The translations under genes and the position numbers were made by a program. Source: CAIQPV01 sp963719855 (lineage in GTDB: Bacteria; Pseudomonadota; Gammaproteobacteria; Burkholderiales; Gallionellaceae). Taken from it: DNA of 64,000 nucleotides. Positions within the stretch are counted from its first letter, which is position 1; each line of letters opens with the position of its first letter. The notes under the pieces are model-generated. The model was not told the DNA's origin, did no database searches, and was given only the letters and a program-made list of their open reading frames with translations. Of this stretch, positions 33,972 through 42,940 are shown piece by piece. The stretch lies in assembly GCA_963719855.1 (NCBI GenBank), contig CAVRDK010000004.1, positions 682,001-746,000 on the forward strand. The letters run 5' to 3'.

Positions 33972-34883
33972 ATGGAACAAGCCCAATCCTTTCGTTTTTT
34001 CAACCGCGGCCCCAGTCCTGCTGTCCGGCTGGTGTTCTTTTCCCTGCTTTCGTTGTTGCTGCTGTTCGTGGATGCGCGTTACCGGTATCTGGAGTCCACG
34101 CGCAGCGTACTGTCCATTTTGACTTATCCCTTGCAGCGCGTGGCTGCGATGCCGGGTGCGCTGTGGCAACAAGCCGATTCCTTCTTCACCCTCCAGAGCA
34201 GCCTGCAACGCGACAACATCCAGATGCGCAAGCAACACACCGTGGATGCTGTGCAGTTGCAGCAATTGCAAGTGTTGCAGGCGGAGAATCAGCACTTGCG
34301 CGAATTGCTCGCGGTGCAGCAGCGCGCAGCTTATCCGACGCAACTGGCCGAGATCGTGTATGTCGAACGCGACATTTTCAAGCGCAAATTATTTTTGGAC
34401 AAAGGTGCACAGGCCAACGTGCAGGCGGGGCAAGTAGTGATGGATGACATTGGAGTGGTCGGACAGGTCACCCGCGTCTATCCGTGGTTGAGTGAAGTCA
34501 CCCTGATTACCGACAAGGATCACTCAGTCCCGGTGCAGGCTCTGCGCAACGGCCTGCGCATGGTGGTATTCGGTTCCGGCGATACCGGCGGCCTGACATT
34601 GCGCTATATGCCAAATAGCGCTGACATCCGGGAGGGCGACATACTGGTGACTTCGGGCATCGACGGCACTTATCCGCCTGGCCTGCCGGTGGCCAAGGTT
34701 GGTCACATTGAGCACGATCCGGCCTATCCGTTTGCACGCATCCAATGCTCCCCACTGGGAGGGGTGGATCGTCAGCGCCAACTGCTGATCCTGTCTGGCC
34801 TGCCAAAGTTGCCTGAGCGCCCCGAAGCCACAGCGGAAAATGGTGCAGACAAACCCAAGCGGGGCAGAGGAAGAAAACCATGA
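33972..34883 (+). CDS. mreC: rod-shape-determining protein MreC
   Basis: A bitopic periplasmic scaffold of the elongasome, 303 aa, that activates PBP2. A short N-terminus precedes one transmembrane helix (AVRLVFFSLLSLLLLFVDAR, about 17-37). A coiled coil follows (DNIQMRKQHTVDAVQLQQLQVLQAENQHLRELLAVQ, about 80-115). The beta-barrel domains include DIGVVGQVTRVYPWLSEVTLITD and GDILVTSGIDGTYPPGLPVAKV. The C-terminal tail is basic (KRGRGRKP). The mreD start overlaps its end by ATGA. Confidence 0.95.
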   Translation: MEQAQSFRFFNRGPSPAVRLVFFSLLSLLLLFVDARYRYLESTRSVLSILTYPLQRVAAMPGALWQQADSFFTLQSSLQRDNIQMRKQHTVDAVQLQQLQVLQAENQHLRELLAVQQRAAYPTQLAEIVYVERDIFKRKLFLDKGAQANVQAGQVVMDDIGVVGQVTRVYPWLSEVTLITDKDHSVPVQALRNGLRMVVFGSGDTGGLTLRYMPNSADIREGDILVTSGIDGTYPPGLPVAKVGHIEHDPAYPFARIQCSPLGGVDRQRQLLILSGLPKLPERPEATAENGADKPKRGRGRKP

Positions 34884-35395
34884 GCAACTTTCCCAAAGAT
34901 CAGGAATTCCTGTTGCCTGCCAGCAACACGTTTATCGCGTTGAGCCTGCTCGCTGCGCTGTTGCTCAACTGGCTGCCGTGGAGTGGTATCTGGCTGGCGC
35001 TGCGTCCGGACTTTGTGGCGCTGGTGTTGCTCTACTGGTGTACCCATAAGCCGTTCCGCATTGGCATCGGCATGGCCTGGATGATCGGCGTCTTCGCCGA
35101 TGTGACCGATGCCAGCCTGTTCGGGCAGCACGCGCTGGCTTACACCGTGTTGGCATATGGCGGCATCGTGCTGCACCAGCGCATGCAGATGTTCGACTTG
35201 CGCCAGCAGACTTTGCAGGTATTCCCCTTGCTGCTGCTGGCCTACGTGGTGTATGCCTTAGTGCATTGGCAATTACACAGCTATGTCGCCTGGGCATATT
35301 TTCTTGGCAGCGTGACAACGGCCTCGCTGTGGATTCCATTGACCCTGCTGTTGCAAGTCATGCGCCTGCCTCGTCTCAACCCCGACGATTTATGA
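34880..35395 (+). CDS. mreD: rod-shape-determining protein MreD
   Basis: An integral membrane protein of the elongasome, 171 aa, with about five transmembrane helices (for example FIALSLLAALLLNWLPW and FVALVLLYWCTH). MreD links MreC to RodA/PBP2, and its exact action is not settled. The ATGA overlap with mreC implies coupled translation. mrdA starts 21 bases after its stop. Confidence 0.92.
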   Translation: MSNFPKDQEFLLPASNTFIALSLLAALLLNWLPWSGIWLALRPDFVALVLLYWCTHKPFRIGIGMAWMIGVFADVTDASLFGQHALAYTVLAYGGIVLHQRMQMFDLRQQTLQVFPLLLLAYVVYALVHWQLHSYVAWAYFLGSVTTASLWIPLTLLLQVMRLPRLNPDDL

Positions 35396-35416
35396 GCGGC
35401 AATCTATGAGGGTGCA

Positions 35417-37363
35417 ATGAAGCGTCGTGTCGAACTCAAGAACACCCAGCGCGAAATCTATCATTTCCGGCTGCGGCTGATACTGAGCATAGTCTTCGTG
35501 CTGGTGCTGCTGTTCTTGCTGCTAACCCGCTTCATATATTTGCAGATAGTAAAACACAGCCACTACCAGACTCTGGCGGAAAACAACCGCATCTCGGTCG
35601 TACCCATCGTGCCGAACCGCGGCCTGATTCTCGACCGCAACGGTGTGATACTGGCGCACAATTATTCTGGCTATACGCTGGAAATCACGACGAGCAAGGT
35701 GACCGACCTGGAGGCTACGATAGACCAGTTGGCGCAACTGGTGGATATTCAGCCTAAGGATCGCAAGCGTTTCAAAAAGCTGCTAACGGAAAGCCGCAAT
35801 TTCGAGAGCTTGCCGATTCGTAACCGTTTGTCGGATGAGGAGGTGGCGCGCTTTGCTGCGCAGAGTTATCGCTTCCCCGGTGTGGAAATCAAGGCGCGGC
35901 TGTTCCGCGAATATCCTTACAACGAGCAGACCTCGCATCTGATCGGTTACATCGGGCGTATCAACGATAGCGACCTCCAGCAGCTTGAGGATGATGAAAC
36001 CGCCGCTAATTATCGCGGTTCCGATTACCTCGGCAAGACCGGTATCGAGCAGAGTTACGAAAGCGAATTGCACGGCACTACCGGCATCGAGCAAATGGAG
36101 GTGGATTCGAGCGGTCGCGGGGTGCGCGTGCTGTCGCATTCCGCACCAATGTCGGGCAACAACCTGATTCTGACGCTGGACGCCAAGTTACAGGAAATCG
36201 CGTGGCAGGCGTTCGGCAATTTTCGTGGCGCGCTGGTGGCGATAGACCCGGCCAACGGCGAAGTGCTGGCCTTTATCAGCAAACCAGGCTACGACCCCAA
36301 CCTGTTCATCGACGGCATCGACGAAGATAGCTGGAACGAGCTGAATAATTCGCCCGATGTGCCTCTTAACAACCGCGCCTTGCGCGGCCAGTATCCGTTT
36401 GGCTCCACCATCAAACCGTTCATGGCGCTGGCAGGGCTGTATTACGGCAAGCGTTCACCCAGCTACACCATCAGCGATCCGGGCTACTACACCCTTCCGG
36501 GTAGCAGCCACCACTACCGCGACTGGAAGAAGGGCGGGCACGGCATGGTGGACATGTTCAAGTCTATCGTGGTGTCATGCGATACATACTATTACGGACT
36601 AGCCGTCGAACTGGGCATAGACAATATGTACAATTTCCTGTCGCGGTTCGGCTTCGGCAAGAAAACTGGCATAGATATGGAAGGCGAGACATCCGGGTTG
36701 ATGCCGTCGCAGGAATGGAAGATGAAACGCTACAAGGAGAAATGGTATGGCGGCGACACCGTGTCGGCAGGCATTGGGCAGGGCTATGACCTGACTACGC
36801 CGATGCAACTGGCCTTTGCTACGGCGGTGCTGGCCAACGACGGCGTGGGCTACCGCCCGCATCTGGTGCGGCAGGTGCAGCATGGTGGCAGCAATGACAC
36901 AGCCATACCGGAGGTGAAACCGGAGTTCAACCTTAACCTCAACCCGGAACATGTTGCCTTGGTGAAGAGCGCCATGGTGGCGGTAATGCAACCCGGCGGT
37001 ACTGCCGCGCAGGCCGGAGCGGGTGCGCCCTATGCCTTCGCGGGCAAGACTGGCACGGCGCAGGTGGTGGGCATCAAGCAGGGCGAGAAATACGACGCGA
37101 GCCAGTTGTCGGAACGCAACCGCGACCACGCCTGGTTCATCGCTTTTGCGCCTGCCGACAAACCAAAGATTGCAATGGCTGTGCTGGTGGAAAACGGCGG
37201 GCACGGCGGTAGCACTGCTGCGCCCATCGCGCGTAAGGTGCTAGACTATTACCTGCTCGGCAAGGTACCCAAGCTTGATCCCTCGTTAGTAAAAGCACAG
37301 AGCGGCGTGGCCGCTATGGGGACAGGTACGACAAGCGCAGCCGAGGAGCCGGAACATGATTAA
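35417..37363 (+). CDS. mrdA: penicillin-binding protein 2
   Basis: An elongation-specific peptidoglycan transpeptidase, 648 aa. A cytoplasmic N-terminus and one membrane anchor (LILSIVFVLVLLFLLLTRFIYLQI, about 17-40) precede the dimerisation domain (about 55-220, VPNRGLILDRNGVILAHN). The transpeptidase domain has the catalytic SxxK in GSTIKPF (about 328), SCD (about 387) and KTGTAQV (about 543). It partners with RodA, whose gene overlaps its end by 8 bases. Confidence 0.96.
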   Translation: MKRRVELKNTQREIYHFRLRLILSIVFVLVLLFLLLTRFIYLQIVKHSHYQTLAENNRISVVPIVPNRGLILDRNGVILAHNYSGYTLEITTSKVTDLEATIDQLAQLVDIQPKDRKRFKKLLTESRNFESLPIRNRLSDEEVARFAAQSYRFPGVEIKARLFREYPYNEQTSHLIGYIGRINDSDLQQLEDDETAANYRGSDYLGKTGIEQSYESELHGTTGIEQMEVDSSGRGVRVLSHSAPMSGNNLILTLDAKLQEIAWQAFGNFRGALVAIDPANGEVLAFISKPGYDPNLFIDGIDEDSWNELNNSPDVPLNNRALRGQYPFGSTIKPFMALAGLYYGKRSPSYTISDPGYYTLPGSSHHYRDWKKGGHGMVDMFKSIVVSCDTYYYGLAVELGIDNMYNFLSRFGFGKKTGIDMEGETSGLMPSQEWKMKRYKEKWYGGDTVSAGIGQGYDLTTPMQLAFATAVLANDGVGYRPHLVRQVQHGGSNDTAIPEVKPEFNLNLNPEHVALVKSAMVAVMQPGGTAAQAGAGAPYAFAGKTGTAQVVGIKQGEKYDASQLSERNRDHAWFIAFAPADKPKIAMAVLVENGGHGGSTAAPIARKVLDYYLLGKVPKLDPSLVKAQSGVAAMGTGTTSAAEEPEHD

Positions 37364-38465
37364 ACAACCGCTGTGGCCGCGCTTGAAACGGCGACTCATT
37401 TTGCATCTCGACCCCATATTGCTGCTCGCGCTCGGTCTGTTGCTGATGGCCGGACTGGTGGTGCTGTATAGCGCCACCGACGGCAACTGGGGGCGTGTGA
37501 TGGCGCAGGTGGCGAACATTCTGGTGGCGTTAGTCTGCATGTGGCTGGTGGCCAATATCCCGCTGCATTACCTGATGCGCACCGCCTTGCCGATATATCT
37601 CTTCGGCATGGTGTTACTGATCGGCGTGGCGCTGTTCGGAGAGGTCAGTCACGGCGCGCGGCGCTGGCTAAATATCGGCGTGGCGACCATCCAACCTTCC
37701 GAACTGATGAAAATCGGCGTGCCGCTGATGATGGCTTGGTATTTCGAAAAAAACGAGGGCACGTTGACGCTGAAAAATTATTTTTTCGCAGCCTTATTAT
37801 TGTTGTTGCCGGTAGCATTGATCGCGCGTCAGCCTGATCTAGGCACCGCCGTGCTGATCTCTGCCAGCGGATTTTATGTGCTATTCCTCGCCGGTTTGAG
37901 TTGGCGCGTGATGGGAGTGCTGTTCGTTTCGGCGCTCGCCAGTGCGCCGGTGTTGTGGTCCATGCTGCATGACTATCAGAAGCACCGTATCATGATGCTG
38001 CTCGACCCGTCGCAGGACGCACTGGGCAAGGGCTATCACACCATACAGGGCATGATCGCGGTTGGCTCCGGCGGTGTGTTGGGCAAAGGCTACCTCAACG
38101 GCACGCAGACCCACCTCGACTTCCTGCCGGAACGCACCACGGATTTTATTTTTGCGGTGTACTCGGAGGAATTCGGATTGCTCGGCAACCTCATCCTGTT
38201 AGGCCTGTTTCTGTTCGTCATCGGGCGCGGTTTCATCATCACCGCAAACGCCTCGACTTATTTCACGCGGCTGATGGCGGGAAGCATCACGCTGACCTTC
38301 TTCACCTACGCCTTCGTCAACATGGGCATGGTCAGCGGTATCCTGCCGGTGGTGGGCGTGCCGCTGCCTCTAGTTAGCTACGGCGGCACATCCATGGTCA
38401 CATTGATGCTGGGATTTGGTATGCTTATGAGTATTCACACTCATAAGACGTTGGTACAAACGTAA
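37356..38465 (+). CDS. mrdB: SEDS glycosyltransferase RodA
   Basis: A polytopic peptidoglycan polymerase of the SEDS family, 369 aa with about ten membrane helices. Family motifs include GARRWLNIGVATIQPSELMKI, ARQPDLGTAVLI with the functionally important Asp, GKGYLNGTQTHLDFLPERTTDFIFAV, and the C-terminal VPLPLVSYGGTSMVT. It works with PBP2 (mrdA) just upstream, with an 8-base overlap. A shorter membrane-proximal N-terminus is normal. Confidence 0.96.
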   Translation: MIKQPLWPRLKRRLILHLDPILLLALGLLLMAGLVVLYSATDGNWGRVMAQVANILVALVCMWLVANIPLHYLMRTALPIYLFGMVLLIGVALFGEVSHGARRWLNIGVATIQPSELMKIGVPLMMAWYFEKNEGTLTLKNYFFAALLLLLPVALIARQPDLGTAVLISASGFYVLFLAGLSWRVMGVLFVSALASAPVLWSMLHDYQKHRIMMLLDPSQDALGKGYHTIQGMIAVGSGGVLGKGYLNGTQTHLDFLPERTTDFIFAVYSEEFGLLGNLILLGLFLFVIGRGFIITANASTYFTRLMAGSITLTFFTYAFVNMGMVSGILPVVGVPLPLVSYGGTSMVTLMLGFGMLMSIHTHKTLVQT

Positions 38466-38550
38466 GACGTTATTTGTTAGTTAAAACCAAACCCGCGTAG
38501 CGGAAAAAACCAACTAACGACTGCTTTTAACTGCTTTAAGGAGCCTGCAA

Positions 38551-39540
38551 ATGAATAAACAAACCGGACTGATATTGTTTGCGGCAATTATACTCACCGC
38601 TTGCTCCAGCACACCGACTCATCAAGCGCGGACGCAACCCGCCGTTCCGGTGGTCGAAGCGCAATCCATGCAGCTTGAACCCGCGTCTCCGTCTTCGGCA
38701 ACGCCTGCAAAGGGTCACCCAGCTGCCCAAGCGGCGACTCAGCCCGGTCGCGGCGGTTATCTGGAAGGCGACGGCCCCGGTGCCGATGAGCCTGCTAACC
38801 TCGATGCCACGCCGGATGCCGTGCCACGCGCCGAGCCTCTGCATCGTTACGCCAATCGTCCTTATGTCGCCCTGGGTCAGAACTACACGCCACTGACTAC
38901 GCCGGGCGACTACAAGGAACGCGGCATTGCTTCATGGTACGGCAAGAAATTCCACGGTCAACGCACTTCCAGCGGCGAGACCTACGACATGTACGGCATG
39001 ACTGCCGCGCATCCCACCTTGCCGATACCTAGCTACGCCCGCGTCACCAACCTCGCCAACAATAAATCGGTAGTGGTGCGCATCAACGACCGTGGCCCTT
39101 TTTTGCATGACCGCATCATGGATCTTTCCTATGTCGCCGCACACAAGCTCGGCATCATCGGCAATGGCAGCAGCGAAGTAGAAATCGCAAGCATCGCACC
39201 GGATACTGCTGTCGCCACAACCATCGCCATAGCCGATCCGGTCACCAGCGAACCCTTGGCGCCTGCGCCTGCAACAGCGCATGCCGCAACGAACACACAG
39301 CCTGTTGGCGGCAATGTTTATTTGCAAATTGGCGCATTCAAATCACAGCAAAGTGCAGAAAGCTTCCTCGCGAAAATGCGCACCGAATTCGACGGCAGCG
39401 GCAAGCAACTCGTGCTGTATCAAAAGGATGATCTGGTGCGCGTTCACATCGGCCCATACACCAGCCTGGACGAGGCGCACATCACTGCGGAAAAATTGCA
39501 GTCGCGTTTGGGGTTCAAGCCAATAGTCAGCTTACACTGA
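38551..39540 (+). CDS. rlpA: septal ring lytic transglycosylase RlpA family lipoprotein
   Basis: An outer-membrane lipoprotein of 329 aa. The lipobox is ILTAC (cysteine at about 18). A Pro/Ala-rich linker leads to a double-psi beta-barrel (about 127-210: GIASWYGKKFHGQRTSSGETYDMYGMTAAHPTLPIPSYARVTN, INDRGPFLHDRIMDLS). A C-terminal SPOR domain follows (about 252-327, YLQIGAFKSQQSAESFLAKM, VHIGPYTSLDEAH). Some homologues cleave naked glycan strands. It is last in the mre-mrd operon, as is common. A short inverted repeat (GTTAGTT / AACTAAC, 38476-38517) precedes it. Confidence 0.93.
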   Translation: MNKQTGLILFAAIILTACSSTPTHQARTQPAVPVVEAQSMQLEPASPSSATPAKGHPAAQAATQPGRGGYLEGDGPGADEPANLDATPDAVPRAEPLHRYANRPYVALGQNYTPLTTPGDYKERGIASWYGKKFHGQRTSSGETYDMYGMTAAHPTLPIPSYARVTNLANNKSVVVRINDRGPFLHDRIMDLSYVAAHKLGIIGNGSSEVEIASIAPDTAVATTIAIADPVTSEPLAPAPATAHAATNTQPVGGNVYLQIGAFKSQQSAESFLAKMRTEFDGSGKQLVLYQKDDLVRVHIGPYTSLDEAHITAEKLQSRLGFKPIVSLH

Positions 39541-39611
39541 CAAGGTGGCATGCTGTGCCAAATAGCACCGGACAATTTGACAATTAGAGCCGCACATAAA
39601 GAGAAATAAAA

Positions 39612-39998
39612 ATGAATCAAAAAAATCCACTTCGAATTCCTGTTACTAACGGTGTGAAGGACTTCTATGCGATGAACATGCACGCCGCATATCAAGCGGC
39701 CTGCACCGGGCAGTTTAACGTGGATGCCTTTGCCCGTTTGGCGATGGCCCTCTGTGTTGTCCGCACCGCACTCGAGCAACGCCATACAAAAATTCCCCTC
39801 GCCATCGAAACGCTGGACGCAGCCATCGAGACCTTGGTGGCAGTCAGGAGAAAAGGAGATCAAACCAGGGTGTGGGAAATAACCGAGAACGAGCGCCCCT
39901 CAGTCCTCAACGGGATCGACATGACCGAACAATGTATCGGCACCCTTGATGTAGCGTTGCTCGAGCAAACTGCAGCAAGTTTGCATCAATTCATCTGA
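39612..39998 (+). CDS. hypothetical protein (128 aa)
   Basis: A soluble, mostly helical protein. AQAACTGQFNVDAFARLAMAL-like helices and IAIETLDAAIETLVAVRRKGDQTRVWEITENE are visible from residue 25 to 90. AGAGAAATAAAA precedes the ATG. No family was recognised. It follows rlpA by 71 bases on the same strand and could be the last gene of that operon or independent. Confidence 0.6.
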   Translation: MNQKNPLRIPVTNGVKDFYAMNMHAAYQAACTGQFNVDAFARLAMALCVVRTALEQRHTKIPLAIETLDAAIETLVAVRRKGDQTRVWEITENERPSVLNGIDMTEQCIGTLDVALLEQTAASLHQFI

Positions 39999-40024
39999 AG
40001 GGTACCTTGGAGTAAAGAGGCGAT

Positions 40025-40762
40025 TCACCCGTTCTTGCATTCTTCCAATAACTGCTTAATTACCGCGCCCGCCAGCATGTAACCGAACAGCGGCGGCATG
40101 TGGCTGATAGTGCCATTCACGGCGCGCGGTCGGCCTTGTCCATCCACCGGCTGCGGGGGAAGCGGAGCACGCGGAAATTCGTCCGAGAACACCGTCAACA
40201 CACCTTTGTAAACTTGTTCCTTGCGCAAGCGTTTGCGCATCACCCGCGCCAGCGGACACACTTCGGTTTTGCTGATGTCAACGATGCGGATGCGCGTGGG
40301 ATCGAGACGGTTGCCCGCGCCCATGCTGGAGGCGACCTTCAGGCCGCGTTTGTAGCTTTCCACCACCAGCGCCACTTTGCACGACAGAGAATCAATGCAG
40401 TCCATCACATAGTCGCTATCACCCGGCACGAGCTTGTTCACGTTGAAGATGGTGAGGAAGGTGCGCAGGATGGTGACTTCGCAATCGGGATTGATGTCGG
40501 CGATGCGAGCGCGCATGAGCTCTGCTTTGGATTGCCCGACGGTGGAAAGCAGCGCGGGCAACTGGCGGTTGATGTTGCTGACCACGACCTTGTCGTGATC
40601 AAGCAGGGTCAGCCTGCCGATCCCGGCGCGCGCCAACGCTTCCGCGCAATACGAGCCGACACCGCCGAGCCCTGCGACGAAGACATGCTTGCTTTTCAAA
40701 CATTGCAGCCCTTCATCACCGAGCAGGATGTGGGTACGGGTGAATTGGGGCGGGATGTTCAT
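40025..40762 (-). CDS. tcdA: tRNA threonylcarbamoyladenosine dehydratase TcdA
   Basis: An E1-like (ThiF/MoeB) enzyme of 245 aa that cyclises t6A37 of tRNA in an ATP-dependent reaction. The ATP-binding motif is VAGLGGVGSYCAEALARAGIG (about 29-49), followed by LLDHDKVVVSNINRQLPA and VMDCIDSLSCKVALV. The C-terminal part KTEVCPLARVMRKRLRK and GTISHMPPLFGYMLAG is typical of TcdA/CsdL rather than MoeB, as there are no zinc CxxC pairs. Transcription converges with the hypothetical gene at 39612. Confidence 0.92.
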   Translation of the reverse strand: MNIPPQFTRTHILLGDEGLQCLKSKHVFVAGLGGVGSYCAEALARAGIGRLTLLDHDKVVVSNINRQLPALLSTVGQSKAELMRARIADINPDCEVTILRTFLTIFNVNKLVPGDSDYVMDCIDSLSCKVALVVESYKRGLKVASSMGAGNRLDPTRIRIVDISKTEVCPLARVMRKRLRKEQVYKGVLTVFSDEFPRAPLPPQPVDGQGRPRAVNGTISHMPPLFGYMLAGAVIKQLLEECKNG

Positions 40763-40808
40763 GAATGAATTATAACTGCTCCAGTTTTTTTAACTTCGGC
40801 AGCAGTCC

Positions 40809-40908
40809 CTTCCCCATTGCAGGGGGAAGGTTAGGATGGGGGTAGAGTAGTGGAACATGAAAGTTTCTACCCCCTCCCTAGCCCTCCCCCTGCAAGGGGG
40901 AGGGGATA
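40809..40908. repeat. repeat family A, 100-bp inverted unit overlapping tatD
   Basis: Both halves carry the same module (CTTCCCC..TTGCAGGGGGAAGG and CCTCCCCCTGCAAGGGGGAGG) in inverted order, around AGTAGTGGAACATG. The right half runs into the tatD reading frame and forms its last residues and stop. The same unit lies inside polA at 50450. Confidence 0.85.
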
Positions 40909-41727
40909 CTTTGCTTGAGATTCATGGGATGGTAAAGATCGTAAACGAGGCAGCACACTCAAAGCATTCGCCGTAGTCACCCGTGCAACTTCCTCCAGCG
41001 GAATACCGCGCAATTCTGCCAGTGTCTGCGCGATGCGCGGCAGGTATTCCGGCTTGTTGGGTGATCCGCGTTGCAGAAAATATGGCGGAATATCTGGCGC
41101 ATCAGTTTCCAGCACGATGCTTTCCAATGGCAGGGTAGCGGCGAGTTCGCGTAGTCGGGTGGCGCGGGAATAAGTCATTGCACCGCCGAAGCCGAGTTTG
41201 AAACCGAGCTTGATGAATTCCGCTGCCTGTTGTGCGCTTCCATTGAAGGCATGCGCGATGCCTGTCCTGAGCGACGTCGAAGGGCCGACGCTCTCATAAA
41301 ACTTGCGCAGATGTTTGAGGATGGTGTCCTGCGCGCGGCGGATATGCAGCAGCACCGGCAGGTCGAACTCGTGCGCTAGTTTAAGTTGCTCGGCAAAATA
41401 GAATTCCTGTTTTTCCTGATCATACCCCTCCACAAAAAAATCCAGCCCAATCTCGCCGACGGCCACGGTGTCTGATTGCACCAGATAACTGTGCAGCGCG
41501 TCAAGGTCGGCGGGGGTGGCGCGAGCCACATACATGGGGTGGATGCCGTAAGCGGGTACGCAGATGGGGTATTGCGTGCAGAGCGTTTGCACTGCGGCGA
41601 AGTTGGCGCGCTCTATCGCAGGCAGCACCAGTGTGGTGACGCCCGCCGCCTGTGCTTCGCGTACGATGGCATCCTGCTGACCGTCAAATTCGGCGGCATC
41701 GAGATGGCAGTGAGTGTCTATGAACAC
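40867..41727 (-). CDS. tatD: TatD-family metal-dependent hydrolase
   Basis: A TIM-barrel deoxyribonuclease-like hydrolase, 286 aa. The metal ligands are visible: DTHCHLD at the N-terminus, GEIGLDFF, LHIRRA, and the final Asp in LETDAPDIPPY. Two oddities exist. Residues about 147-156 (VGPSTSLRTG) come from an in-frame family-E repeat before IAHAFNGS. The C-terminal PLPLAGGGLGRG comes from a family-A repeat that supplies the stop. Normal family length is about 260 aa, so the enzyme carries about 25 added residues yet stays in frame. Confidence 0.92.
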   Translation of the reverse strand: MFIDTHCHLDAAEFDGQQDAIVREAQAAGVTTLVLPAIERANFAAVQTLCTQYPICVPAYGIHPMYVARATPADLDALHSYLVQSDTVAVGEIGLDFFVEGYDQEKQEFYFAEQLKLAHEFDLPVLLHIRRAQDTILKHLRKFYESVGPSTSLRTGIAHAFNGSAQQAAEFIKLGFKLGFGGAMTYSRATRLRELAATLPLESIVLETDAPDIPPYFLQRGSPNKPEYLPRIAQTLAELRGIPLEEVARVTTANALSVLPRLRSLPSHESQAKYPLPLAGGGLGRG

Positions 41728-41836
41728 TTTAATCCTAAAAATGGCGTGGGAACGACGGCAACTTTTGCATTGTGTTGCTTATGTTAAACTCTGCGCATCG
41801 TTTTTGCGAGAAGCCATTACTTTTTAGAGGACGGTC

Positions 41837-42931
41837 ATGTCTGGAAATACACTCGGCACTTTGTTTACGGTAACTTCGTTCGGCGAATCGCATGGCGCGG
41901 CCATCGGCTGCGTGGTGGACGGCTGCCCGCCGGGGATGGAGTTGAGCGAAGCCTACATTCAGCATGATCTGGACCGGCGCAAGCCCGGCACCTCGCGCCA
42001 TGTCACCCAGCGGCGCGAAGAAGACCGCGTGGAAATCCTCTCTGGCGTATTCGAAGGCAAGACCACCGGCACGCCCATCGCATTGCTGATCCGCAACGAA
42101 GACCAGCGTAGCAAGGATTACGGCAACATCGCGGAGACCTTCCGTCCCGGCCACGCTGACTACACCTACTGGCAGAAATACGGCATCCGCGACCATCGCG
42201 GCGGCGGTCGCGCTTCGGCGCGCGAAACGGCGGGACGTGTAGCGGCGGGCGCCATCGCCAAAAAATGGCTGCATGAAACATACGGCGTCATCGTGCGCGG
42301 CTATCTCGCACAACTCGGCGAGATCGAGGTTCCATTCAAGAGCTGGGGAGAACTGACCGAGGAAGGCAACAGTTTCTTCATCGCCGATGCGAGTTATATC
42401 GCACAGTTGGAAGATTATATGGACGGGCTGCGCAAGTCCGGCGATTCCATCGGCGCAAGACTCACCGTGGTGGCGGAAAATGTGCCGGTAGGCTGGGGCG
42501 AGCCGGTATTCGACCGTCTCGATGCCGAAATCGCTTACGCGCTGATGAGCATCAACGCGGTGAAGGGCGTAGAAATCGGCGCGGGCTTTGGCTGCGTGAC
42601 ACAGAAGGGCAGCGAACACGGCGACGAACTTACTCCGGATGGTTTCCTGTCGAACAATGCAGGCGGCATCCTCGGCGGCATCTCCACCGGACAAAACATC
42701 GTCGCACACCTCGCGATCAAACCTACGTCCAGCATCCGCATTCCGCGCCGCTCAATCAACAAGGCAGGCGAAGCGGTGATGGTCTCCACCGAAGGCCGCC
42801 ACGACCCCTGCGTCGGCATCCGCGCCACCCCGATTGCCGAAGCGATGCTGGCGCTGGTGCTGATGGATCATGCGCTACGGCATCGGGGACAGAATGGGGA
42901 TGTGGTTTGCGGGACGCCGAAGTTGCGTTAG
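41837..42931 (+). CDS. aroC: chorismate synthase
   Basis: The last enzyme of the shikimate pathway, converting EPSP to chorismate with reduced FMN, 364 aa. The family signatures are GESHGAAIGCVVDGCPPG, HVTQRREEDRVEILSGVFEGKTTGTPI, and HRGGGRASARETAGRVAAGAIA. The C-terminal GGISTGQNIVAHLAIKPTSSI and GRHDPCVGIRATPIAEAMLALVLMDH are also present. GAGGACG precedes the ATG. It is divergent from tatD with about 110 bases between. Confidence 0.97.
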   Translation: MSGNTLGTLFTVTSFGESHGAAIGCVVDGCPPGMELSEAYIQHDLDRRKPGTSRHVTQRREEDRVEILSGVFEGKTTGTPIALLIRNEDQRSKDYGNIAETFRPGHADYTYWQKYGIRDHRGGGRASARETAGRVAAGAIAKKWLHETYGVIVRGYLAQLGEIEVPFKSWGELTEEGNSFFIADASYIAQLEDYMDGLRKSGDSIGARLTVVAENVPVGWGEPVFDRLDAEIAYALMSINAVKGVEIGAGFGCVTQKGSEHGDELTPDGFLSNNAGGILGGISTGQNIVAHLAIKPTSSIRIPRRSINKAGEAVMVSTEGRHDPCVGIRATPIAEAMLALVLMDHALRHRGQNGDVVCGTPKLR

Positions 42932-42940
42932 ATATTTCAT

